From: JBCFBK01 sp038562555
GTDB lineage: Bacteria > Bacteroidota > Bacteroidia > Bacteroidales > Prolixibacteraceae
Direction of reading: 5' to 3'
Length of the DNA stretch: 64,000 nt
Assembly (NCBI GenBank): GCA_038562555.1
Contig: JBCFBK010000032.1
Coordinates: 1-64,000 of the forward strand
The first letter of the stretch is position 1. Each line of letters starts with the position of its first letter. A program made the translations under genes and the position numbers. The notes below the pieces were generated by a model, which saw nothing but the letters and a program-made list of their open reading frames with translations, did no database searches and was not told the origin of the DNA. Below are positions 7,548-16,394 of this stretch, in pieces.

Positions 7548-9032
7548 ATGAAAACGGTATATTTTTTATTAATCATGCTGGTATGTTTCAGTTGTTCCAA
7601 TTTCCTGGATGAAACAGATCCTTCCAATTTCACGGCCGATAATTATTTTACAACGGCAGAACAGGCCGAAAGCGGCGTTAATTCGATCTACCAGGATCTG
7701 AGAATGTATGCGGAGAGCGATTATGGCGGGAACCCTTATTTTATGACGGAGTTTCAAACGGGATTAGCCGGAACGATGGTGAGCCAGAACGTGAACATCA
7801 ATAATATCAGGCTATTGACAAATAATGCGGATAACAGGTATAGCGAAAGCTGGTGGAATTATAGTTACCGGGCAATTGCCAATGCCAATCTGGTGATCGC
7901 AAGCATTCCTGCTATTCAAATGGATGAAGCGCAGAAAAATCAATATTTGGGAGAAGCCTATTTTTTGAGGGCCTATAATTATTTCAACCTCGTGCGTCTT
8001 TTTGGAAGCATTCCGTTGATCCAGGTCCCGGTCAATGCATCATCCGATGAACTTTATCCAAATCAAGCCACAGTGGCTGATATCTGTAATGCGATTGTTT
8101 CAGACCTAAAGCTGGCAGAAACTTCAGGACTTGACTGGTTGAACGAAGATGGCCGTGTTTCTCTGGGAGCGGTAAAGTCGTTGCTGGCAAATGTTTACTT
8201 AACAATGGCCGGTTATCCGCTGGAGCTTGGAAGCGAATATTACGCTATGGCTGCTGCCAAGGCTAAGGAAGTGATCGATCAGGACGAATTCAGTTTATTT
8301 TCAACTTATGATGCGCTGCACAGACCGGAAACAGAAAATGCCGGCGAGCATATTTTTATGATCCAGTATCAAACCGGAATTGTTGAAAATCCATTCCAGA
8401 GTTTGTATTTGCCATACAATCGTGATATCTCGTATTACTCGACCGAAACAGGCAGTATCTTTCCAACGAATGAGTTTATTTTGTCATACGAAGCCGGAGA
8501 CAGGAGGATTGAGGAGGAACAATTTTACTTTACGAAATATACTTCCAATGCGAACCGGAATCAGACCGTTAATTTGGGTGGATATTATATTTATAAATTT
8601 TTTGATACGGCGGCAAACTTAAGTACAGCGGCCAGTGGCCTAAATTATCCGCTAATCAGGTATGCCGAAGTTTTGTTAATATATGCTGAAGCACAAAATG
8701 AGGCCGATGGAGCGCCTTCAACGGAAGCTTATACCTGCCTGAATCAGATTCGCACCCGGGCAAATCTTGATCCGCTTGGCGGACTGTCACAGGGGGAATT
8801 CAGGACTGCCGTCTGGACGGAACGGTATCACGAACTGGCTTTTGAAAATAAAACCTGGTTCGATATGGCCCGGACCCGGAAGGCACTGAACCTGGTCACC
8901 GGCAATTATGACGAATACGTTGGTCATAAATTCAGCTATGGGCCGACATTGAAAGAACGGGAATTACTGTTCCCGATTCCAACGAGTGAGATCAACAATA
9001 ATAAAAACTTAACTCAAAATAAGGATTACTAA
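7548..9032 (+). CDS. SusD/RagB family glycan-binding lipoprotein
   Basis: A 494-residue surface lipoprotein that caps the SusC channel at 4121 and captures its glycan. The N-terminus is a lipoprotein signal with lipobox VCFSC and lipidated Cys16. It is followed by the SusD N-terminal signature (FLDETDPS) and TPR-like helices (YLGEAYFLRAYNYFNLVRLF). The C-terminal RagB/SusD domain contains YPLIRYAEVLLIYAEAQNEA, and the end is LFPIPTSEINNN, all typical. It is 19 bp after SusC and its TAA overlaps the next ATG by one base, so it is co-transcribed with the GH29 gene. The ligand is not deducible, but the adjacent fucosidase points to a fucosylated glycan. Confidence 0.96.
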   Translation: MKTVYFLLIMLVCFSCSNFLDETDPSNFTADNYFTTAEQAESGVNSIYQDLRMYAESDYGGNPYFMTEFQTGLAGTMVSQNVNINNIRLLTNNADNRYSESWWNYSYRAIANANLVIASIPAIQMDEAQKNQYLGEAYFLRAYNYFNLVRLFGSIPLIQVPVNASSDELYPNQATVADICNAIVSDLKLAETSGLDWLNEDGRVSLGAVKSLLANVYLTMAGYPLELGSEYYAMAAAKAKEVIDQDEFSLFSTYDALHRPETENAGEHIFMIQYQTGIVENPFQSLYLPYNRDISYYSTETGSIFPTNEFILSYEAGDRRIEEEQFYFTKYTSNANRNQTVNLGGYYIYKFFDTAANLSTAASGLNYPLIRYAEVLLIYAEAQNEADGAPSTEAYTCLNQIRTRANLDPLGGLSQGEFRTAVWTERYHELAFENKTWFDMARTRKALNLVTGNYDEYVGHKFSYGPTLKERELLFPIPTSEINNNKNLTQNKDY

Positions 9033-10432
9033 TGGTGAAACGATTTTTTATTCTGACATTACTGGTTGTCTCGGGGGTTATTGCAGGCGCTGCAAAAGCC
9101 CCAAAAGACATTCAACACCTGACTGCCATGCAGCAGAAATTTATCGATCTGCGTTTTGGCATGTTCATTCATTTCAACATTCCCACGTTTGCTGATGCCG
9201 ACTGGCCTGATCCGGATGCCCCGGTCTCTATTTTTAATCCGGCAAAACTGGATTGTGATCAGTGGGCAAAAGCAGCGAAATCGGCGAATATGTCCTATGG
9301 CTGTCTGACCACGAAACACCACAGCGGCTTTTGCATCTGGGATACGAAAACAACGGATTACAACGTCATGAACAGTCCGCTCAAAAAAGACGTTGTCAAA
9401 GAATACACAGATGCCTTCAGAGCTAACAAGCTCGACGTGATGTTGTACTATTCTATCCTGGATACCCATGCCAGGCTGCGGCCGGGTTTCATTACAAAGA
9501 AACACGTTGACATGATCAAGTCGCAATTAACCGAATTGCTGACCAATTACGGTCCGGTTTCGGCATTGATCATCGATGGCTGGGATGCTCCCTGGTCGCG
9601 GATTTCGTATGATGATGTTCCTTTTGAAGAAATTTATCTGCTCGTCAAATCCCTGCAGCCAAATTGCCTGGTCATGGATTTGAATTCTGCCAAATACCCA
9701 GAAGGCGCTTTATTTTATACGGATATTAAATCGTATGAGCAGAATGCAGGGCAAAAGATCTCAAAGGAGATCAATCAGTTGCCGGCGATGTCATGCCTGC
9801 CGCTGCAATCCAGTTGGTTTTGGAAGTCCTCATTCCCGACCGACCAGCTCAAAGCCCCGGAAACACTCGTCAATGACGATATTATTCCGCTAAATAGCGC
9901 CTATTGCAATTTTATGCTGAATGTAGCTCCCAACCGGGACGGCCTGATCGACAAAAATGCCTTACAGGCTTTGGAGCAAATTGGCAAACTGTGGAAAAAC
10001 AATGGTCCGCTCGATAAACTTCAGCCGGGGATACTACCGGTTATTTCGTCCAATATTGCGAAGTTTCAGCCCGTCAGTTCCAGTTGGTCGGAAGATATGT
10101 GGATCATGGATTTTGGCAATGATGACAGTTTCAGAACAGCATGGCAGTCCAATAAAACGGTTAAAGAGCCTTGGTTTGAAGTTGATTTTGAAAAGGAGAA
10201 GCCCTTTAACATGATTACCATCGTTGAACCGGAGGCCAACATAAAGAAGTACCGTTTACAATATGAAGCGAACGGGAACTGGAAAAATCTTCCGGCAGAA
10301 AGTGCCGGCGGACGAATAAAAATTCACCGGTTCGATCAGGTTTGGGGAGGCAAAGTCAGAATCCTGATTGATGATTTCACTGCCCCTCCCGCCATTTCCG
10401 AATTGGGGGTCTATAATGAGCGCAGTGAATAA
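9032..10432 (+). CDS. GH29 alpha-L-fucosidase with C-terminal beta-sandwich
   Basis: A 466-residue secreted retaining fucosidase that removes alpha-L-fucose from glycans. The signal peptide is residues 1-20. The GH29 barrel shows FGMFIHFN (43-50), the TTKHHSGFCIWDT motif (93-105) with its paired His residues, and ALIIDGWDAPW (178-188), where Asp182 fits the catalytic nucleophile. The general acid/base is not conserved in sequence and cannot be placed. About 110 residues at the C-terminus (WFEVDFEKEKPFNMITIVEP onward) look like a discoidin/CBM32-like carbohydrate-binding sandwich. The start codon overlaps the SusD stop (TAATG), indicating translational coupling. It probably acts in the periplasm or on the surface for the SusCD pair. 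A terminator follows at 10462. Confidence 0.9.
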   Translation: MVKRFFILTLLVVSGVIAGAAKAPKDIQHLTAMQQKFIDLRFGMFIHFNIPTFADADWPDPDAPVSIFNPAKLDCDQWAKAAKSANMSYGCLTTKHHSGFCIWDTKTTDYNVMNSPLKKDVVKEYTDAFRANKLDVMLYYSILDTHARLRPGFITKKHVDMIKSQLTELLTNYGPVSALIIDGWDAPWSRISYDDVPFEEIYLLVKSLQPNCLVMDLNSAKYPEGALFYTDIKSYEQNAGQKISKEINQLPAMSCLPLQSSWFWKSSFPTDQLKAPETLVNDDIIPLNSAYCNFMLNVAPNRDGLIDKNALQALEQIGKLWKNNGPLDKLQPGILPVISSNIAKFQPVSSSWSEDMWIMDFGNDDSFRTAWQSNKTVKEPWFEVDFEKEKPFNMITIVEPEANIKKYRLQYEANGNWKNLPAESAGGRIKIHRFDQVWGGKVRILIDDFTAPPAISELGVYNERSE

Positions 10433-10461
10433 TCTGGTTTTTGATCTTTTTGTTTGAACGG

Positions 10462-10501
10462 ATGGAGGAGCATGTCGGGAGATGTGTTCCTCCATTTTTT
10501 T
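10462..10501 (+). terminator. intrinsic terminator after GH29
   Basis: An 11-bp stem (10462-10472 with 10485-10495, one G-U pair) has a 12-nt loop and a run of seven T (10495-10501). It closes the SusC-SusD-GH29 transcript, so the GH20 gene at 10692 probably has its own promoter. Confidence 0.8.
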
Positions 10502-10576
10502 AGTAATGAAACGCTTCCGAATGTTCTTGTTCAAAAATAATAATTGGGCTAAATCCTGCTTTTTGCGTTTTTAGAT

Positions 10577-10584
10577 TAATTTTG
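10577..10584 (+). promoter_or_regulatory. candidate -7 box upstream of GH20 gene
   Basis: TAATTTTG matches TAnnTTTG exactly and lies after the upstream terminator. It would give a leader of about 100 nt. No -33 TTG is found at the usual spacing, so this is tentative. Confidence 0.35.
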
Positions 10585-10691
10585 AATAAAAACGAAGCCA
10601 ATAAGTAATAATTGTTGTCGTATTTCTGTCTTCTAATAAACTATAAGAGAAGTGATAACAAAAATAATAAATAGGTCCGTGACCTTAAATT

Positions 10692-11777
10692 ATGATGCAG
10701 ATGAGAAAAAAATTGATGTTGTTTCTTGCACTTGCAGCGATATTCGGTCCGGTGCAGTCGGCGGAATTATTGCCGCTCAGGGGTTTTTGCATATCGGCCC
10801 CCAAGTCCGCTGAACTGGATGCTTTCATCCGGTTTATCGATGAAGAACTGGTTCCCCGGAAAGTCAACACCCTCATCCTTAGGGTCGATTACAATTACGC
10901 GTTTGAAAGTCACCCGGAACTTCGCGACGCAGAAGCCTTAACGAAGGCAGAAGTAAAAAGACTGGTTGACGTGTGTCGCAAAGACAGCATCAGCTTAATC
11001 CCCCAGATTAACCTTTTAGGACATCAGTCCTGGGCGGGTCACACCGGTAACCTGTTACGCGTGTATCCCCAATTTGACGAGACGCCGCAGGTGAAAATGC
11101 CTGAGAAATACGAGTGGCCCAATGCCGATGGCCTTTACTGCAAAAGCTATTGCCCGCTGCATCCGGATGTCCACAAGGTCGTTTTTGAGCTGGTGGATGA
11201 GATCTGTGATGTCTTTGAATCGACAGCTTTTCACGCAGGGATGGATGAGGTTTTTTATATTGGCGATGACAAATGTCCCCGGTGCAAGGGATCGGATAAG
11301 GCAGAGTTGTTTGCTGGTGAGGTGAACCGGATCCGTAACCACCTGCAACTAAAAAACCGCAGGCTATGGATCTGGGGTGACCGGCTGATAGACGGAAAAA
11401 CCACCGGCATAGGGATGTGGGAAGCCAGCATGAACAATACCCACCGGGCCGTCGACCTGATTGCCAAAGATGTGATGATTTGCGACTGGCACTATGAGCG
11501 CCCGGACCAGACAGCCGTTTATTTTGCCATGAAAGGTTTTCAGGTCGGTACCTGCCCCTGGAGGATGCCCGATGTTGCGGTGAAACAAGTAGAGGATATG
11601 GTCCGTTTTCGCCAGACTGCAACCCCGGAAATGAAAGACCGGTTCCGGGGAATTGTCCAGACGGTCTGGTCAGGCACGGGTGACTTCCTGAAAGAATTTT
11701 ACAGCAAAGAGAGCAATGATAAAGATACACCGTCCAATTGTTTCCGGGCGGCTTTTGCGAAGATTGCCAATGACTGA
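10692..11777 (+). CDS. GH20-type beta-N-acetylhexosaminidase, catalytic domain only
   Basis: A 361-residue secreted protein with a signal peptide at about 5-23. The body is a GH20-like TIM barrel: LRVDYNYAFESHPEL, then LIPQINLLGHQSWAG, and HAGMDEVFYIGDDKCPRCKG, in which Asp185-Glu186 fit the Asp-Glu pair used by GH20 enzymes for substrate-assisted hydrolysis of beta-GlcNAc or beta-GalNAc. The usual N-terminal GH20b domain is absent and the protein is shorter than typical hexosaminidases. A CxxC motif (195-198) and WSGTGDFLKEFY near the C-terminus are visible. It is separated from the fucosidase by a terminator but lies in the same glycan locus. Start codons at 10695 and 10701 are alternatives. 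The fold is well supported, but the exact substrate is inference. Confidence 0.8.
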   Translation: MMQMRKKLMLFLALAAIFGPVQSAELLPLRGFCISAPKSAELDAFIRFIDEELVPRKVNTLILRVDYNYAFESHPELRDAEALTKAEVKRLVDVCRKDSISLIPQINLLGHQSWAGHTGNLLRVYPQFDETPQVKMPEKYEWPNADGLYCKSYCPLHPDVHKVVFELVDEICDVFESTAFHAGMDEVFYIGDDKCPRCKGSDKAELFAGEVNRIRNHLQLKNRRLWIWGDRLIDGKTTGIGMWEASMNNTHRAVDLIAKDVMICDWHYERPDQTAVYFAMKGFQVGTCPWRMPDVAVKQVEDMVRFRQTATPEMKDRFRGIVQTVWSGTGDFLKEFYSKESNDKDTPSNCFRAAFAKIAND

Positions 11778-11783
11778 TTTTTG

Positions 11784-13178
11784 CTAGTCAACCGGCACCA
11801 ATCTGACAATTGCTCCGGTGGGTTTTTCAATACCGACATAGATAAAGCCATCGGGGCTCATTTCCACATTTCGTACCCGCCCGATACCTTCCAGTAGTTT
11901 TTCCTGATGCATGACTTTCGATCCGTCAAGCACCACCCGTTCCAGATAGGAAAACCGGAGTGAGCCAACCAGAATGTTGTTTTTCCAGTTTTTATAGCGG
12001 TCGCCTTTCACAAAGGTCATGCCGCAGGGAGCGATCGAAGGCACCCAGTAAGTCACAGGCTGTTCCAGGCCTTCCTTTTTTGTAAGTTCAGTTAATACCG
12101 TGCCGTCGTAGTTGATGCCGTATGAGATGACCGGCCAGCCATAATTTTTCCCCGGCCTGATGATGTTCAGCTCGTCTCCGCCTCTGGGGCCATGCTCGGT
12201 TTCCCAGATCTCGCCTGTTTCGGGATGCATGCAGGTGCCCTGCGGATTCCGGTGTCCATACGACCAGATGGTGGGCATCGCACCGGCCGTGTTTACAAAG
12301 GGGTTGTCTTTCGGGATTGAACCATCATCATGGATCCGGTGGATCTTGCCAAGATAGTTGGTGAGCGTTTGCGGATTATCGTGCAGGGCGCCGCGTTCTC
12401 CCACGCCGAAGAACAGGTATCCGTTTCTGTCGAATTCAAGCTTGCAGCCCCAGTGAACGCCGCTGTTTGAGTTCGGTGACGCCTTAAAGATCACCTCCTG
12501 TCCGGTTAAGCTGTTTCCCTCCAGTTTTGCGCGCATAATATGTGTGGCGCCTTCAGTTTTTGAATTTTTTCCGAAGCCGGAATAAGCGATGTAGATCCAT
12601 CCGTTCTTTTCGTATTGCGGATGTAACTCCAGATCAAGCAGGCCACCCTGACCTTTGACCATGATTTCCGGCAAGCCTGAAATTTCCTGCAGTTCTTTGT
12701 TCGTATACCGGTATAGTTTCGCCGAGCGTTCAGCAATAAGCAGATCGCCATTTGGCAGGAATTCAAGCCCCCAGGGAACATCGAGCCCGCTGACGACCGT
12801 GTCAACAATAAACTTTTGCACTTCCGATTCAGCAATTCCACCTTTTGTGTCGGCTGGTTTCAGCAGCTCTTTGTCTGCAGGGATACCAGCCTTGACGTAT
12901 TGGGCCAGCGCCTTCAGTTCCGGTTCGCTGAATGTTGCACTGAAAGCAGGCATGCCAATATCTTTCCTGCCGTCACGGATGCTTTTGATGACCTGTGTAT
13001 CGTCATTGCCATACATCCACTCACTTTTATTGAACTTCTGGAGCTGATCGCCGTGGCAACCTGCGCAAAAGTTCTGATAGTTGGCCGCGGCCTGCTTTTT
13101 TAAATCATCAGGGCCGGCCTGAGCATAAGAACAAAGAAGGAGAACTGAAAGGAGTGAAAGCGCAAATTTTTGTTCCAT
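11784..13178 (-). CDS. cytochrome c/PQQ-type sugar (glucose/sorbosone) dehydrogenase fusion
   Basis: A 464-residue exported oxidoreductase. The signal peptide is residues 1-21. A class I cytochrome c domain covers about 28-97, with the haem motif CAGCH (38-42) and a likely Met76 ligand in GMPAF. It is fused to a six-bladed propeller of the glucose/sorbosone dehydrogenase family (about 115-460), showing LPNGDLLIAER, GQGGLLDLELHP, SYGHRNPQG, ETEHGPRGGDELN and NYGWPVISYG. In that family a PQQ-dependent reaction oxidises aldose sugars in the periplasm, with electrons passed to the cytochrome. It sits in reverse orientation between the GH20 and GH97 genes and converges on GH20 with six bases between stops. 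A role in oxidising a released sugar is inferred from position. Confidence 0.9.
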   Translation of the reverse strand: MEQKFALSLLSVLLLCSYAQAGPDDLKKQAAANYQNFCAGCHGDQLQKFNKSEWMYGNDDTQVIKSIRDGRKDIGMPAFSATFSEPELKALAQYVKAGIPADKELLKPADTKGGIAESEVQKFIVDTVVSGLDVPWGLEFLPNGDLLIAERSAKLYRYTNKELQEISGLPEIMVKGQGGLLDLELHPQYEKNGWIYIAYSGFGKNSKTEGATHIMRAKLEGNSLTGQEVIFKASPNSNSGVHWGCKLEFDRNGYLFFGVGERGALHDNPQTLTNYLGKIHRIHDDGSIPKDNPFVNTAGAMPTIWSYGHRNPQGTCMHPETGEIWETEHGPRGGDELNIIRPGKNYGWPVISYGINYDGTVLTELTKKEGLEQPVTYWVPSIAPCGMTFVKGDRYKNWKNNILVGSLRFSYLERVVLDGSKVMHQEKLLEGIGRVRNVEMSPDGFIYVGIEKPTGAIVRLVPVD

Positions 13179-13533
13179 GATGATAGTTTTTGGTCCGGAT
13201 AGACTTTAAACAAACCTTGGTTTAAAAAGTTACGAAAAAATTGTTAATGAAATTAAAAGGACGCCTCGTTCTTTTTGAAGGACAATTAACTTCGGTCTTG
13301 CGGGCTTTAACCGGCTCACCAAAAATCTTTACCGGCAAGCAGGCAGATCATCCGGTATATTCAGGGAGAGAAAAGATAATATTGTACCTTTAAGGCGGTT
13401 TTAACTAAAAATTATTCACAGAACTAATACTTGCCGGATGAAATGAGCATGATTTATAAAGACGCCAAATCGAAATGATTATTTGGCTTATCATGTGAAT
13501 TCCCTGCGACATTAAAAACTAAAAAAATAAACG
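13179..13533. other. divergent intergenic region with structured GH97 leader
   Basis: This 355-bp gap separates the divergent dehydrogenase and GH97 genes. TACCTTTA at 13385-13392 is a 7/8 match to the -7 consensus and would give a 142-nt leader for GH97. That leader can fold into a two-tier stem: CATGAT (13448-13453) with ATCATG (13490-13495), enclosing GCCAAAT (13464-13470) with ATTTGGC (13481-13487). Near the dehydrogenase start, AAACC and GGTTT (13212-13216 and 13219-13223) form a small symmetric site. No gene was found. Confidence 0.45.
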
Positions 13534-15528
13534 ATGAAAACACCAGTGATGATTATGATTTCCTGTCTCTTTGCCGCAACCCTTTTGGGGCAGACGCAAG
13601 TGCTTAAGTCGCCCAACGGTAACCTTCAGGTGAACGTCGAAATCAATGACAACGTCAGCTTTTCGGTCAGCCATGATCAAACAGAAGTTGTAGCCCCGTC
13701 GCCGGTTTCGATGACCTTAACCGACGGAACCGTTTGGGGAGTTAACCCGAAACTGAAAAACAAAAAATCGCAGCGCGTCAATCAGAAGATCAGTACGCCA
13801 ATTTACAAGAAAAGTGAGATTCAGGACGTCTATAATGAGCTTGTTCTGAATTTCAAAGGAAATTACAGCCTTATATTCAGGGCTTATGATCAGGGAATTG
13901 CCTATCGGTTTGCAGCAACAGGCAAGGACAGCATCTTTGTTAAGGACGAATTGGTCAATCTGAATTTCGCTCAGGATAACCAGACAATTGTTCCTTACGT
14001 TAATAAAAAGACTCCATCGAGCTTTGACGAACAGTTTTTCAATTCGTTTGAAAATACCTATACCCATTCAAAGATCAGTGAACTGGATAAAAGCCGGCTG
14101 ATGTTCCTGCCCGTCGTGGTTGAGCTGAATGACGGCAAAAAGCTTTGCTTCACGGAGGCTGATCTCGAAAGCTATCCGGGACTGTATTTGAACAAAGGAG
14201 ATAGTCATTCGCTGAAAGGAGTTTTTGCTCCGTATCCGAAACGAATTAAACAGGGCGGGCACAATATGCTGCAGGGGCTGGTCACCGAACGGGAAGACTA
14301 TATTGCAAAGACTCAGGGAACCCGCAGTTTCCCCTGGCGGGTATTTGCTGTGTCGGCAAGTGATAAAGAGCTTCTGAATAATGACCTGGTCTATCAGCTT
14401 GCTGCTCCTTCGCGCTTTGAGGATGTGTCGTGGGTCAAACCCGGGAAGGTTGCCTGGGACTGGTGGAACGACTGGAACATCTATGGTGTGGATTTCAGAG
14501 CCGGGATCAATAACGACACCTATAAATATTACATTGATTTTGCTGCGAGTCAGGGCATCGAATATGTGATTCTGGATGAAGGATGGGCCGTAAATAAACA
14601 GGCCGATCTGATGCAGATCATTCCCGAAATTGATATTCAGGAACTGGTTGATTACGGTAAAACCAAAAACGTGGGGATCATCCTGTGGGCTGGTTACTGG
14701 GCGGTTGACCGCGATATGGAAAATGTTTGCAAAACCTATTCCGAGATGGGCGTGAAGGGTTTCAAAGTCGACTTTATGGATCGTGACGATCAGGCGATGG
14801 TCGACTTTTACTACCGCTGTGCCGAAACTGCTGCCAAATACAAACTAATGATCGATTATCACGGAGCTTACAAGCCTACCGGGCTGCACCGCACTTATCC
14901 CAATGTGATCAACTTTGAGGGTGTACATGGGCTGGAGCAACTAAAGTGGTCACCGCCGTCGGTCGATATGGTCACCTATGACGTGACGATGCCTTATATC
15001 CGGATGCTGGCCGGTCCGATGGACTATACCCAGGGTGCCATGCGCAATGCTACGCGCAATAACTACCGTCCGATAAACAGCGAACCAATGAGCCAGGGAA
15101 CCCGTTGCCGGCAGCTGGCCGAATATGTGGTCTTTGATTCACCCTTCAACATGCTTTGTGATAATCCCTCGAACTATCTGAATGAACCGGAATGCACAAA
15201 GTTCATCGCTGAAATTCCGACTATCTGGGACCAGACCGTCTCCCTTGATGGAAAAATTGGTGAATACATTGCTCTGGCCCGCCAAAAAGACGGTGTATGG
15301 TATGTAGGAGGAATGACTAACTGGGATAAACGCGATATCACCGTCGATCTGTCTTTTTTGGGTGAAGGAAATTACGAACTTGAAATCTTTAAGGACGGGA
15401 TTAACGCTGACCGGGCCGCCCGGGATTACAAGCACGAAACGGTTGCTATTCCGTCTAATAAGCAGTTGAAGCTGACGATGATGCCCGGAGGTGGATTTGC
15501 CGTAAAGATCTCAAAGAAACAGAACTGA
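13534..15528 (+). CDS. GH97 glycosidase, retaining (alpha-galactosidase-like) type
   Basis: A 664-residue secreted enzyme with signal peptide 1-19. The GH97 N-terminal beta-sandwich runs to about residue 275, the catalytic barrel from about 290 to 565 (KVAWDWWNDWNIYG, IEYVILDEGWA), and the C-terminal sandwich closes the protein. GFKVDFMDRDDQ places an Asp at 413, where retaining GH97 alpha-galactosidases carry their nucleophile; inverting SusB-type alpha-glucosidases lack it. VINFEGVHGLE (458-468) supplies candidate acid and calcium-binding Glu residues. Members act on alpha-linked galactose or glucose in the periplasm. Its own terminator follows, and the upstream gene is divergent, so it is a single-gene transcript beside the SusCD locus. 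Galactosidase activity is the better guess from the Asp. Confidence 0.92.
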   Translation: MKTPVMIMISCLFAATLLGQTQVLKSPNGNLQVNVEINDNVSFSVSHDQTEVVAPSPVSMTLTDGTVWGVNPKLKNKKSQRVNQKISTPIYKKSEIQDVYNELVLNFKGNYSLIFRAYDQGIAYRFAATGKDSIFVKDELVNLNFAQDNQTIVPYVNKKTPSSFDEQFFNSFENTYTHSKISELDKSRLMFLPVVVELNDGKKLCFTEADLESYPGLYLNKGDSHSLKGVFAPYPKRIKQGGHNMLQGLVTEREDYIAKTQGTRSFPWRVFAVSASDKELLNNDLVYQLAAPSRFEDVSWVKPGKVAWDWWNDWNIYGVDFRAGINNDTYKYYIDFAASQGIEYVILDEGWAVNKQADLMQIIPEIDIQELVDYGKTKNVGIILWAGYWAVDRDMENVCKTYSEMGVKGFKVDFMDRDDQAMVDFYYRCAETAAKYKLMIDYHGAYKPTGLHRTYPNVINFEGVHGLEQLKWSPPSVDMVTYDVTMPYIRMLAGPMDYTQGAMRNATRNNYRPINSEPMSQGTRCRQLAEYVVFDSPFNMLCDNPSNYLNEPECTKFIAEIPTIWDQTVSLDGKIGEYIALARQKDGVWYVGGMTNWDKRDITVDLSFLGEGNYELEIFKDGINADRAARDYKHETVAIPSNKQLKLTMMPGGGFAVKISKKQN

Positions 15529-15551
15529 AACAGGATCTTTCAAAATTTTTC

Positions 15552-15587
15552 AAGCAGGATTACGAACAAAAGTGATCCTGCTTTTTT
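15552..15587 (+). terminator. intrinsic terminator after GH97
   Basis: A 9-bp perfect stem (15552-15560 with 15575-15583) ends in a run of T (15582-15587). It separates GH97 from the following sigma gene. Confidence 0.8.
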
Positions 15588-15699
15588 ATTTTGTTGCGGT
15601 TGAGGGTCACGACCTTTTCTGGTTACTGATATTCCGGTCCATTTGAAGACGGGAATATGACACCAACTATTTTACAGTATTTAGTATCTCTTTTTTTAC

Positions 15700-15707
15700 T
15701 TATTTTG
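15700..15707 (+). promoter_or_regulatory. candidate -7 box of the third ECF sigma gene
   Basis: TTATTTTG is a 7/8 match to TAnnTTTG placed 22 nt before the sigma ATG. That distance is close to the 19 nt seen for the perfect box before the sigma gene at 2263. No -33 TTG is seen at normal spacing. Confidence 0.3.
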
Positions 15708-15729
15708 AACGTCTGAAACTTACTCATGG

Positions 15730-16320
15730 ATGCCCGAAAATGATTTATATACGGAAAAAGAGCTGGTCGGCTTGTTGAAAGACGGCTCACCGGTGGCTTT
15801 TCAGCACCTGTTTAATCAGTACAGTCAGAAGCTGTACCGGTTTGCCCTGTCTTATCTGAAGTCTGACTCAGATGCCGAGGAGATCGTTCAGGACGTGTTT
15901 ATGAAGCTTTGGGAAACCCGTTACAGGCTCGACCGCGATAAATCTTTTCAATCATACCTGTTTACAATCGCGTTTAATGCCATCAGGAAGAAATTCAACC
16001 GGAAGATGAAGACCGACCGGTTCAAGCATGAGTTGTTCGAATGGTTGAGCCGCGAAACGCCGTCACTCGAATCACGGCTCGATTTTGAAGCACTGGTTGA
16101 AAAACTGGAATCGCTCATCGCAAATATGCCTGAAAAAAGGAAAGCCATTTTCCTGAAGCGAAAGAAAGAAGGAATGTCCATTCAGGATATTGCCGAAGAA
16201 ACGGGCATCTCACCGAAGACTGTAAAAAACCAGATCACCGAAGCTATGAAGTATTTGAAAGAGTCGTTTGCTTCGGATGATGTTTCATCCCTATTGTTTT
16301 ATTTTTTGTTTGTGTCGTAA
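15730..16320 (+). CDS. ECF RNA polymerase sigma factor (SusC/FecR-associated)
   Basis: A 196-residue ECF sigma factor for the third glycan locus. Region 2 is at about residues 20-90 (DAEEIVQDVFMKLWETR). Region 4 is at about 125-180, with NMPEKRKAIFLKRKKEGMSI and the helix-turn-helix DIAEETGISPKTVKNQITEA. The C-terminus again ends in a hydrophobic stretch (SSLLFYFLFVS). A FecR gene starts 74 bp downstream. It should direct transcription of the SusC gene at 17529 when its anti-sigma factor is signalled. The start is an ATG 22 nt after a candidate -7 box. Confidence 0.93.
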   Translation: MPENDLYTEKELVGLLKDGSPVAFQHLFNQYSQKLYRFALSYLKSDSDAEEIVQDVFMKLWETRYRLDRDKSFQSYLFTIAFNAIRKKFNRKMKTDRFKHELFEWLSRETPSLESRLDFEALVEKLESLIANMPEKRKAIFLKRKKEGMSIQDIAEETGISPKTVKNQITEAMKYLKESFASDDVSSLLFYFLFVS

Positions 16321-16394
16321 AATTTATTGGAAAACCGGATAGGACTTTTTCGTGAATCGGGATATTACCGGTAAACAACACAGAAAAACATCCG

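Noticed and set aside
9059..9526. 155-residue reverse-strand open frame inside the GH29 gene
   Set aside because: It is antisense to the conserved fucosidase core, without promoter or family match.
11008..11730. 240-residue reverse-strand open frame inside the GH20 gene
   Set aside because: The opposite strand encodes a clear GH20-type enzyme. The reverse product has no recognisable domain and is rich in Cys, Pro and Ser as expected for a shadow frame.
11771..11790. TGACT/AGTCA inverted repeat between the convergent GH20 and dehydrogenase genes as terminator
   Set aside because: The stem is five base pairs, overlaps both stop regions and has its T-run in the loop, so support is too weak.
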